The notes under the pieces were generated by a model. The model was given only the letters and a program-made list of their open reading frames with translations. It made no database searches and was not told the origin of the DNA. Below, one piece after another: positions 12,701 through 23,000 of a DNA stretch of 64,000 nucleotides; the stretch's first letter is position 1; each line of letters opens with the position of its first letter. A program made the translations under genes and the position numbers. This stretch comes from Liolophura sinensis (taxonomy: Eukaryota; Mollusca; Polyplacophora; Chitonida; Chitonidae), in the NCBI RefSeq assembly GCF_032854445.1, contig NC_088304.1, positions 16,503,704 to 16,567,703 of the forward strand. Reading direction: 5' to 3'.

Positions 12701-14216
12701 TGTAGATACAAGCCACTTAAAATCACAGGACTCGAAATTTCCACATGTTTACCCATTGATCATGTAATTTTTGCCGTGGAAAGGCAGTCTAGTCTGTCTC
12801 TGGCGACGCGCAAATCACATCTGGACAAAACTGTATGCAGGAAATGATCAAACATGCATTTTATTTTGATAAATAGCAAGTGACGGTGTTGTGGGAACTG
12901 CTAATGTGATAACAACTCCAACAAATCCTGTCTCCCAATATGCCGGACTCACACACAGTGCTACCGAAAATGAGGTAAAAGTAAATTGTGGTAGTTTTTG
13001 GAAATCTTGCGTGAAGTATGTTGTTTGTGTTTAATAGGAGTTGGTGTGGCAAATCACTGACTTCCGTCATCTTGCGGCCAACTCAGACTATGCAAAAGTA
13101 AACGACAGTAAATCACGTGCGAAACTTTGGGTCATTTACCGCACGTTAAGTTTTGAAACTTTCAGCAATACTGACATAATAAACAGAGTTACTCACCCTT
13201 TCCAGTCAGAGGTCACTGGGGCAGGAGAAGTGACATTACTGGCTTTGGCCCTTTGGCTGACTGACCTCTTTGACCTTGACCCAGCATCACTGGTTGATGT
13301 TGCTGGAGAGGTCATGGCCAAGTATTCTGTGCTGTTTCCTGCTATGCAAAACTCCATATCTCCTAAACTCTTGAGAAATGTATTCCAGTCCTGATAATTA
13401 AGAGATCTAATTTAACGCAGCAGAAAAACAGCACACTTTGTAGGACCATATCCAGAAAAAAGGTTCATTGTGACAGAGTACATCAAGAAATTTTATAAAA
13501 TGCAACAAAATGACGCCTTCTGGGAACCTGTTAGTCTGGTCACTGGTGCAGTATTTTGCATGAAAACTTAACTTTTTGTTGGTAAACCATCACATTTACA
13601 TGTACTTGTTAGTTTTAACACAGCTTGATTACATGTAGTTTGAGAGCCCAAGCATTTTCCAGACCTAAAACTAGATATTGCCCTATACTGCTTTCTCTGA
13701 AACGTTCAACATCAGATTTTGCAACAAATTCATGCTCCTTCATAACCTGACCTGAACCTTCACTTTCTGCTATCTGACATCTTAATTGTTTTCAAGATTA
13801 AGCTAAAGGTTAAAGTGACATCTGATTTTTCATGTTTTTCAGTTGCCAAAATAACCAACCAGAACTATCTAAAAAAAAAAAAATGCATACCTTTCTTAGT
13901 AATGTCAAAATCATAATTCAATAAGCATTTTCTAAAAAGATGATTTAAGTTTTTGCTTTGGAAACCTACATTATATTGATTTTTATAGGCTTTCCGCACC
14001 AGAATTTACTCATTTAATCACATAACACTTATATGTTCAAAATTTTTAAATTTAGCTCACCTCTGTAATATCCGGGTTCGTAAGCTCCTTGACCTTCACA
14101 TAGTAAGCCAAGGTCACAAGAACAACTGCAAATCCTCCCAGACATAACATGAAGATGACCAGAGGAGGGCGGCTGTGGGCAAAGCCCTTCAAATTGTCCA
14201 CCATGCCAATGGCCAT
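3787..14216 (-). CDS. TMEM248: TMEM248 homologue (transmembrane protein 248), 7 coding exons
   Basis: Exons in transcript order: 14216-14061, 13390-13197, 11598-11477, 10627-10477, 8515-8347, 7495-7364 and 3804-3787. All introns are GT/AG, the phases fit, and the sum is 313 codons plus stop; from memory, human TMEM248 has 314 aa. Recognisable blocks are an N-terminal SRPPLVIFMLC membrane segment (about residues 16-42), DWNTFL opening exon 2, NVTHLSATVLG in exon 3, TCVTMQAQAGIFPVT ending exon 4, and DRSVINLHLMHTSYFLF followed by a second hydrophobic segment and IKGRP in exon 6. Sequons (NST, NVT) lie between the two membrane segments, consistent with a lumenal loop. The family has no established biochemical activity. 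The last exon is the least certain: phase 0 splicing adds only five residues before TAA. Intron 4 is almost entirely a minisatellite made from the end of exon 4. The gene is divergent from MNT. Confidence 0.93.
4543..4660 (-). mobile_element. SINE-A fragment
   Basis: Degenerate piece of the window's commonest SINE. It shows the tail side (TTTATTTATT), then CATACTCAAGAATATTTCAC and AGCATTATGGTGGGA. The tRNA-like head is missing. It lies in the last TMEM248 intron. Confidence 0.7.
7086..7206 (-). mobile_element. SINE-A fragment with internal deletion
   Basis: Tail repeat (TATTTATTTGATTG) followed by a shortened ATATTTCA block, then CCAGCATTATGGTGGGAGG and GCAGAGCCCGGGGGAAACCC. It ends after the GGTTGCTGG block. 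It lies about 160 bp 3' (in transcript sense) of the TMEM248 exon ending at 7364. Confidence 0.8.
7660..8300. repeat. ~20-bp degenerate minisatellite
   Basis: About 30 diverged copies of a unit close to GGATCTAAATGGCCATGTGA fill most of the intron between TMEM248 exons 6 and 5. Copy length varies by a few bases. Short open frames read through it but are periodic and meaningless. Confidence 0.85.
8940..10550 (-). repeat. Minisatellite derived from the TMEM248 exon 4 end plus its 5' splice site
   Basis: About 18 tandem units of 84 or 90 bp. On the minus strand each unit contains the last ~60 bp of TMEM248 exon 4 (encoding ILTCVTMQAQAGIFPVT and a split Arg codon), then CCAG/GTATGTCC or CTAG/GTTTGTCC, then about 20 bp of intron. 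The first copy on the transcript, ending at 10477, is the true exon end: joining it to 8515 keeps the frame and matches TMEM248. Because both unit lengths are multiples of three, long frames stay open on both strands. A 2-bp loss near 10371 breaks the frame after the second extra copy. Copies at the far end are as similar to the exon as near ones, which suggests recent expansion or homogenisation. Confidence 0.93.
11148..11408 (-). mobile_element. SINE-A, near full length
   Basis: Minus-strand copy with an (AAATA)n tail at the left end, the conserved body (CAAGAATATTTCACTTATAC, AACATTATGGTGGGAGG), and a tRNA-like head at the right end (A-box-like GTGGCTCAGTTGG, reading minus). It sits about 70 bp from the donor of TMEM248 exon 3. 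Confidence 0.9.
11796..11900 (-). mobile_element. SINE-A fragment
   Basis: Tail TTATTTATTTGATTGGA, then a shortened TCAAGAATATAACAC block, CATCATTATGATGGGA and AGAGAGGAAGCCAGCATGA. It is strongly deleted and lies in TMEM248 intron 2. Confidence 0.7.
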
Positions 14217-14574
14217 TGTTCTGGAATGTGAAAGTCAGTAAGACTACATCAAAGAGTCTACCAAGCAGAATTCAACGGGGGGAACTTTTCTCCCCTAATT
14301 TAAATATGGGAGAAACTAAGTTGTGTAGCCAGCTGCCTATGTTCTTTCCTGTCTTGGCAAGGATAGTTTCTGGCAATCCAGCAACCTCATAGTTACGTAT
14401 TACAGGTAACAACAAACAATGGTCAATCTGACCTATATTCCAGAGTTCCTACTAATGAGGAGAAAGTACCTCCTTTTGTCAGGTTTACATATTCTCCTTT
14501 TGTCAAAAATGCTGGGACCCTAGAAAGAAGGATCAAATTATAGGCAAATATATTAAACCTTCAAGTCATAATGT

Positions 14575-14772
14575 TGAATATTTCACCTGTTCCAGGCTGT
14601 ACACAAACTACACCTGTTCCAGGCTGCACACAAACTACACTTGTTCCAGGCTGCACATAATCTACACCTGTTCCAGGCTGCACACAAACTACACCTGTTC
14701 CAGGCTGCACACAATCTACAACTGTTCCAGGCTGCACACAAACTACACCTGTTACAGGCTGCACAAACTGAA
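14575..14772. repeat. 27-bp minisatellite, ~7 copies
   Basis: Unit close to CACCTGTTCCAGGCTGCACA followed by CAAACTA. The 27-bp spacing is measured between CACCTG at 14584 and 14611. It lies in TMEM248 intron 1. The minus-strand frame VQPGTGVVC is a by-product of the 9-codon period. Confidence 0.9.
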
Positions 14773-17700
14773 CGTGATTGAATTCACAGAAGAGGTTATT
14801 ACTAAAATGAAAGTAAAAGTAAAATTCACGACGTCAACTTATTATGATAATGTTCTCCACATCATGCTTTCTTCATGTGAAATTTATTCACTAAACTTTA
14901 TTCCAAGGTTCAACACTCTCAGAGCATTCTTCATATGTTAACGCTTAAAGTGAAAGACAGCACCTGACTACTGTTTATGTCCACAGACTACTATTCAAAG
15001 TATCTTAAACAGGCATTAATTATTTTTTCAATCAGCACATCTCAATTATCTTGAGCAAGGTGACGTCACGTTTATTCTAGCTCTCTAACTTCAAAGGTGT
15101 TTTCCGTATAATAGCCTAAGCACCAGACTACAGCAGATAAAAGTTGTGGACTGCAGGAATGAAGGCCCAAGTGACAAATATAGTTTCCTCGGAAATTGGA
15201 CATACTGGAAGAATATTTCTTCCACTGCTTCAACTGTTGACTTAGTAGGCGTCCTATATCATTTACAAGGAAGTCAAGAAGTAGTCTAGCTGCAGATGCG
15301 CGAACGGGGTAATCCCAGTTCAGGTCATAGGCTCCGGATTTTGTGTGGGTGATTTTGACCCTTTTTACATGTTTACAAATTTACAATAGGATTGTTGTAC
15401 AACTACATTCATACTCAGTTCTGGAACGAATGGAAATAAATCTAAGTACCACTGAGGCTGATCATGGCGATCGACTATTGCTGGATGTCAAGCTTCAATT
15501 TTGTAGCAGTGGCTTCTAAGATAACAGCTGTGCTGATACAGATATTAGAGAAAGCAGAGAGACTTTCGGCTTGAAAATGGCATTGCTATAAAAGAAAACA
15601 GAATAACCATTCTTTGTATGTGAGAAAGACAAAGGAGTAAAATTTAAATTCTTCAGTTGTAATTAATTCAAAGAAAAAAAAAATATCATAAGATTTAATT
15701 AAAATCTGAATCTGTCTTCTCATTCCCACAAACCTATGGCTAACCTAATGGATTCTGCATTGACTCTGATATTTGTTATTTAGAAACTGCTGACTAAATG
15801 CTAATATAAACAAGAAAAAATGTATTTAGGAAGATGAATACAGTTTGTGCCGATACAGTATGCTACTATCTGACATAATGTGTGATAATGTCATTGAATA
15901 TTGTAACTCAACTGATTCTACGCCTGTGTTGGTCCATAAATGATACAAATCTGCTCCACAACATTTTGTGAAATGGCTATTCGGCTACACTTGACTAAAT
16001 CATCATAAACGATCTCAAAATGATATCTTATGCAGTAGTTCTGTGTTGTCTTATGTTATGTCACTCAATGGAGTGAATGGGTAAAGGCTACGTCACAGCT
16101 TAGGCTCTGCAATGATCTGATAACAACGTGTTTGATTGGATAAAATTCTCATGATACCTGGACTCACAACAGCCATTACTGTCATTTTGATCTACATGTT
16201 ATTCATTAATCTCATTGAAATAACAAAGTACATGTATGCTACTTTTAAGACAGATTGAGTACCCTGTCTTCAACTGAAATATGTTTTAGACAGGTGCTGG
16301 AGAATGAAATGTATTCGATGACAATATGTTCTTAAATTTCTATGTTTTCTGCAAAGTTCATTTAGTGGTCACAAAATCTACCCAGGCATGTTAAAAACAT
16401 GTCTGGGAGTCAGTTAGTGACATCACTCGGAGGACAAGCTAAAAAAAAAAGCAGTCGTTCAGCATCAGTTAACATCAATAATCCTCTTTTTATTGTTCAC
16501 ACTGCTTTTATCGTCTATCAATCAGAAACCACTTCGATGAAAATATTCTCACTTAAATGAAAGTCCAAACATCAGCAGACAGAGTGCACTTATTAACAAG
16601 ACTGACATTGAGGTCATGACCACTGTCAGCCTAAATGCAGGCAGATGTGTGACAAAGTCCAGGGATTATCCCTCTTGTGTTTTGACTAGTCACATCAATC
16701 ATTTAATTAAAACAAACAGATTGAGCCAGCAGCCAAAGAATGGTAGACAGTGAAAATGTCCCCTTTTTTTGTCAATTAGTGTGATTGTCATAGACTACTT
16801 TCAGTTAGGCCAACCTTAGAACAGGTTAACCAGTTAATTTGTAGTAACATTTGGTTAACATTAATTTATGCTGGGGAAGTTTTAATGCTCGTGTGAACAC
16901 AACAAAGGTTTACTTACCATAAGTGTGACACATTTTGGGATGTTTGAAGTTTCAAAACGCAAGTCTTGCAACTATATGCTACTTGAAATGAGAGTCACCC
17001 TAACGAAACTATCATTCATGCTCTATGTTTGGAAGTACCGATTAAATGCTCAGCAATGGTTGGAACTTAGCGCATTACCTGTGTGAAAGCCTCCTTGGAA
17101 AATGCCAAAGGAGTAGCCAACTCTCCCTGAGTAGGGCCAAATGATTCACCAAGATATTCACACGTGCTTGGTGAGGTGAATAAGTCAAGTTTTAGTTCAG
17201 TGCACATTTCCAAGGTGACTCATGTCACTAACCTAACAAGTACTGGATGTAGAAATGGACTGATTCGCTGGATCTGATTTTTGCACATCTTGTAATGTTG
17301 TGCAATCTTATTTCTTAGTCCTCATGTTCATTAAAACAAAAATGTATCTCTGCTTACATGTGTGCTGTACTCTCCTAAGACTTACTTTTGTAAACTGTTA
17401 CAGAGTATTTGAACCCGAAAATTTCCTGAACAGAAAATCATGTGAAAGAATTCACGACTCACAAAAATAGGGTAAAACATGCTAAGGACTACCCGCCAGA
17501 GTTAATATAATCTCAAACAGACATGCTGCTGCTGAACGCTTCAGGTGCACATTAATAAGTCATATTTTTTGTACCAGTATATGCCTATGTGGCTGTTTTA
17601 CCTCACTCTACAACAAAACACAGACATTGTTAAACTTCTGAGTCAAGTCCCCTTTGTTTTTTTTTTGGTAATAATGCACTGACTTGCTGCTATGGTTCAT

Positions 17701-17832
17701 GTTTTTTGGATAATAGCTTCAATTTTTAATTTATCAGAAAACTTTGGTCCTGACAGCCAATAATCAAGACTAATAACTTCATATATGAGGTAAATGAATA
17801 CTGCATGTCACAAATCGAAACAAGGCAGTTCT

Positions 17833-18078
17833 TTATTTGATTTATTTGATTGGTGTTTTACGCCGTACTCAAGAATATTTCACTTATACGACGGCGGCCA
17901 GCATTATGGTGGGTGGAAACCGGGCACAGCCCGGGGGAAACCTATGACCATCCGCGGGTTGCTGTCAGACCTTCCCACGTACGGCCGGAGAGGAAGCCAG
18001 CATGAGCTGGACTTGAACTCACAGCGACCGCATTGGTGACAGACTCCTGGGTCATTATGTTGCACTAGCACGCTAACC
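17833..18078 (-). mobile_element. SINE-A, near full length
   Basis: Tail TTTGATTTATTTGATTGGTG, body with GCCGTACTCAAGAATATTTC and CCAGCATTATGGTGGGTGG, then the GAACTCACAGCGACCGCATT block and the GCACTAGCACGCTAACCAA head on the right. It is the best preserved body copy in the window. Confidence 0.9.
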
Positions 18079-18188
18079 AATGGCAGATTTTGAGCCTATT
18101 GAGCCTTATTAAGCCTATGTCTGTATATTTATGGTCAATGTCACGCAATCTGAAAATAAAACTTTCGCTCCATAGTCATCGGCCGCTT

Positions 18189-18870
18189 TAGCCAAGGATC
18201 TCGGCTGTGACCTTTTAATATGGGGTTAGGCGTAGATCACAGCCATGAAGTCTTCCAAGTTAAAATATTGGTATTTAAGAACAACCTAGCTGCAAAAGGA
18301 ACCAATACATGTATTAACCAGGCATAACTCAAATAAATTATGTTAACCAAGACATTCTCCATTTTTCTGCCAATTTTTTCCACATTCTGTAGCCTTTACG
18401 ATCAGTAAATTCAAGATAATTCACAGTGGTGACTTTTCGCTCATGTGCCATGTCGACATCGTGACCTAATAAATCAGGTCGTTGATCCTTGGTGGTTGAC
18501 CTTTCATGATGTCACCATGTTTCGATCAGCTGACTGACTGTTTTGACAGACAGAAAGTTATGTTACTGCGTAGGTGCGAATTTGCAACTGACTAAAGGCT
18601 ATGAAGCAGAATAACGGACCCCACACTTTAAGACTGCGCATGCTGACCCAGATTTTAAAAACATGGTAGTGCCGGTGACCTGCTAAATATGAGCCTATTT
18701 CCGACTTCAGCTAAGATTTACACGAGAATGGTGATGTAAAGGCAAGCGGCAATTTAGACTGAGACCTCGGTCTAAGGCTGGCTTATATATACTGATATGC
18801 GGGGACTACTAGCCACCCTTGATCTACGCCTAACCCGATCTCAAAAGATCACAGCCGAGATCCTTGGCTA
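18189..18870. mobile_element. MITE-like element, 51-bp terminal inverted repeats with TA at both ends
   Basis: The left end 18189-18239 and right end 18820-18870 are reverse complements with 4 mismatches in 51 bp. The outermost bases are TA on both sides, then GCCAAGGATCTCGGCTGTGA inward, so a TA target duplication around an element of about 678 bp is plausible. The interior has no transposase-like frame, so it would be non-autonomous. TA duplications are typical of Tc1/mariner-type elements; the family here is not identified. Confidence 0.6.
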
Positions 18871-19346
18871 GTAGCAAGTGAGGCAAAATGAACGTAAATA
18901 TTTTAGCTCTCAGAGTTGCCATACTTCATGGGTATTAAGGACGAATCAAACGCATGAATATCGGAATACAATGAGGGGGTAGCTCTTTTTAAGCATTATA
19001 CCGGAATCGGGTCCACTTAGCTCTCGAGCTCAGGGTGGCAAGCTGTACCCGCGTATAAGCCACCCTCAGTGCGACGTTTCGGGCTACGGCCGCTTCCGCC
19101 ACTCCTCAAAATTCTGAAATACATGTTCACTTTCATAGCCATATTAAAAATGTATGTCAGCTCAGCTGTGATTGCTTCCAGCCAACGCGAACGCTTACAT
19201 TGTAAGTATCACCAGGTTCATCAAATGGCGTGCAGAGAACATGGTCTTCTACAAACTAAAACTATAGCACTGTCAGTGTCAACATGGTTGACATTTTGAA
19301 ATTTGTTTTGTACACCAAGACGTTTAAATCAAATCGTCATACTTAC

Positions 19347-20037
19347 ACACGATAATTAAGTCTTGGGGTGAGTACGTCTATAGGTTAAATGATAGCCCGC
19401 CAAAACAAGTGAACAGCCCTTGTCAGAAAACAAGACTAGTTTTTTTCACGTTTACCATGCGACTGTTTTCCTCCACACTCGCCATCTTGGAATAAAATTC
19501 CACGTAAAGTCTCGTAAAGGACGTGAAGATTCTCTGAATGACGCGCGCATTACGCCACGCCCATCCTTCGACCTTTTGCGCGGTGACAAGTGACAATCGC
19601 GTTGTTTTCGTTTATTTACATATGAACGGTGTCAGTTCTGGTGATTTCTATGTCATTTCGTCAAGATAGCAACATAGATTGGGTTGATACGAGAGGAAAC
19701 AGTGAGATAAAAGTGGCACAAACAACAGTGTGGAGGAGGGGGAAAACTTGGAGGCAAAACAAAGCATGTGATTTTTCAGCGTGGCGTGCATGTGACGTCA
19801 GAATACTTCAATTTCATTGGTTGGTAGGTGACAGGTGTCAGTCATTTACCACGTGTTCGTGTAGCTTTCGCTAAGCGCCTGTGTGTTTTGATCGGGGCGC
19901 CCGCCATCTTATGTCGGGTGTGTACATCTGATTAGTTTCCTGCCAAATTACTGCAGTATTTGAACAATTTCTCTAAGGCAGCTATCAAAAGCTTAAACTG
20001 TCATCTGTGGTGATACCTGTAGCAATCAGTTGTCGCG
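19347..20037. promoter_or_regulatory. Bidirectional TMEM248/MNT promoter region
   Basis: CpG-rich interval in an AT-rich window (for example GACGCGCGCATTACGCCACG near 19541) between divergent genes. YY1-type motifs occur on both sides: CGCCATCTTGG at 19480-19490, which reads AAGATGGCG towards TMEM248, and CCGCCATCTT at 19901-19910. A CCAAT-type ATTGG lies near 19815 and a CACGTG E-box at 19850-19855. A noncoding TMEM248 5' exon from about 19490 to 19347 is suggested by the GTAAGTAT donor at 19346. Exact start sites are not visible. Confidence 0.6.
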
Positions 20038-23000
20038 ATGAGTTTAGAAACGTTACTAGAAGCGGCGCACTATTTAGAGCAACGTGGAGACGGGAAGCCA
20101 AAAACACGTGGTAAGTGTAGCACATGGTAGGCGCATTTTATTTGTATCATGTCCACATATTATCGGGCTTTTCATAGGAACGATTTCTGGTAGCTGTATT
20201 TCTGAGGTCTTTCTTGACCTACCTTTTGCAGAATTTTGTGTATTAGCCCATTACTCGTGTGTCCTAATTTTGCTTTCTGCTCCGTTATGATCGTTTTCTT
20301 GTCACAAAATATATTTAAATATTCATGAGGGTCTAGCGGCGTGATGGCGTGAAAGTGTTGCGTCCTTCAACCAGTTTTAATTCCTATTGTAGACGAGGCA
20401 GGGAGAAGTTTTCACCCATATGCAAAAACACCTCCGCCAGGGTACAGTTCCGATGGATCGAACGATAACATGGGATTTTCGAAGTTCTACTCAGATTTAA
20501 AGGACAATGTGGAAAAGAGGCGTTCTGGCGGGTGAGTGCGCGTGCTCGAGCTCCATATGTCAGTCTATTTTTAGATAACCAAGTTGAGTCTAATGTCGAT
20601 TTCCGTCATCAGCCGAAGCACGTGGACCTTATATCATAAACACTCAGTGTCGAAGCCTAAACATGTACTTTGTATTGTCTTGAAAAATGTACATCTGTGT
20701 GACAGTATTTGAGAAGGAGAAAAACTACACCATAACCTACTTTGTAAAACCACATGTAAGAATTTTTTGTGTTTTATGTACCGGTACGACTACCGTAGAT
20801 GTTTATCCTGTAGGTAGTTCCAATATAGGTCAGCCATCAGTCCTAGTTTTGAAACCTGTGATGACAGTTACTTTTTCGATCCGGTAGCAATTGAATATCA
20901 TCTGGAGCTGTTTAAATCATACTATGTTTTATGAAGATGTGTAGTGGACTTCCATCATTAAGTTTGGACATAGTAGCATAACTAATTTCATAGTTTTGTT
21001 GACTTAGAAATCTAAATGTGGACTTGTTTTAGCACTAATACTGTTATATTAGAATATTTCATGCATGTCAAGAACAGAAACACACTGGGCAAACGTAGTC
21101 ACGTAAACGGAAGTACATTTTACTCCTACTTGTAATTTTTTAAATTATTTTTTTTATTCAGTGCAGGGACACGGGAAGTTCATAATAAGTTGGAGAAAAA
21201 CAGGTAGGAAAAGTTTAGATTATCAAGGATTTCAGTAAGAGTTTTAAGTTCGGTGAAGGGAAGCATGCTATTTTTTTTAGCAATTGAACACTTTAGGCAG
21301 ATTTATAATATACAGATTTTGAAATAAACAATGCAACATCTTTACTCTTAAGTTCTCATCAGCATTTAATTTTGTGTAGGGAAAGATCTGATTTTAGTCC
21401 TTAAACATGTCTATTTTCCAAATTGAAATCAAGTGTATGTCCGGTAAAATGTTGTTCAAAGGTTAGAATACTTCATAGCTGTTCAGTTATACTTTTGCTC
21501 ATCCAGCCTTTTGATACATATCTTGCCAGCACTAGCAGTTTACGTTTTGAAGACTCATGCAGCATTTTTTTTGGACAGCAATGACAATGTAAGGGGAATA
21601 GTTGCTACTTGTACTTGCTACCTACCTGGCATGTACACAGCCTACAGCTGTCAGTGGGAATACATATACAAAAAGACCAGAAGTGTATTCCAATCTTGCA
21701 TGTATCGACAACATACAAACATTAGTGGAATTTAACCATTTTTGGTCTTTTGAGAAATTATCATTTGTGTTTTTTTTTTTGTTTTTTTTTTCTCCCAGAC
21801 GTGCTCACTTAAAGGAATGTTTTGATACCCTGAAATACCAGGTCCCTTCAATCCAGGACAAGAAAACTTCAAATCTGACCATCTTAAGGGGAGCTTTACG
21901 TTATATTCAGGTAAGGATGTCAAGTATTATTTCAGTTTAGTTAATAAATCAAAGGTCAGGGGTCTTCCACGTGTGTATAAAACGTTTAAGGCTCCATGTT
22001 GTGTAAATCAGATCAGGGATATATTCTCGTTGATTTTAGACCCCGATATTCAGCGGCAAAATTCGGTCAAAAAGTGAAAATTGCTGTGGAAAAAAAACAA
22101 CTCATTTCTGTGGTTTTCTGGTACAAATACTAAAATTTTTGGCCCAAAACTGAATTGCAATCGAAAATATATGCATGGTGATGAGCGGTCGATAAAGCCA
22201 GCAGCTTTATCCGTGACAAGCTGTTTTCATGCGTGTACGTAAGGACTAAATAAATTAAGATCAATTTTTAAATATATTCAAACTATGGGGCTTAATACAA
22301 AGTGGGACTCCTTTGTATTTAGTTTCATCAATCTTCGGTAGGCCAGGAAAGTGAAAGACGTAGATAAAACACATGCTGGGGTCCAATGAATGTTGCTTTG
22401 ATACACGTCATCACATTGGCTGTGTGTCTCCCCGGTGGACCAGTGAGTCTGCTTCTTACAAATTATGAACTGTATCCAACAAGGCAATGGCAGTTTGACA
22501 ACCACGAAATCTTGGCGATTTCTGACCAGCTACATAGTACAGTTAAAACCGAAAACAATCCAATACCAATCGTGTTGCTTGACTGTGCGAATGACTGCCT
22601 CCGATAATGGTGAATTTATATCTTTTACTTCTGAACTGAAATGCTCAAAATGTGACACTCGTTAGCTAGTCAAAGGCCGAAAACAAGTGACACCTCTAAA
22701 GGTAGGTGTGAATGTCATCTTCTTACAAAGTGATAAGCCATCCCCCGTTGTTTTAATCTCTTGTTCAGATTACCAGGATTAGCAACACCGCAGGAAACAA
22801 AAGAGGATTATAGCCACTGTTGATAATACCTGTTTGACGTGCTTGAGTAATTTCGGCCATAGTAAAACTCTGAAAATTAAACAGTTTTAAGATTTTATTC
22901 AGTATTTTTTTTGATCCCGCAAACCTATCTTTGCATTAAATCCGTGAAAATAAATTCTAACAAATACTAAATACTTTACAGTTTATACCTCTGATTAGAA

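Larger units (their letters stand above)
14224..19346 (-). other. TMEM248 intron 1 (predicted)
   Basis: The first coding exon has a good acceptor (CATTCCAG, ending at 14221), so the 5' UTR must begin upstream. The best partner is a donor reading GTAAGTAT on the minus strand at 19346. The intron holds a 27-bp minisatellite, one SINE-A copy and a MITE-like element. Otherwise I see only AT-rich unique sequence with no supported exon. Confidence 0.45.

Noticed and set aside
13041-13394. 117-codon plus-strand frame
   Set aside because: It is antisense to TMEM248 exon 2, whose minus-strand reading (DWNTFL start, good splice sites) is the conserved one.
17794-18039. Frames such as QHYGGWKPGTARGKP and MVGGNRAEPGGNPQ as conserved peptides
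   Set aside because: They recur because SINE-A copies recur (7104, 17794, 29086, 34379, 53038); they are not coding.
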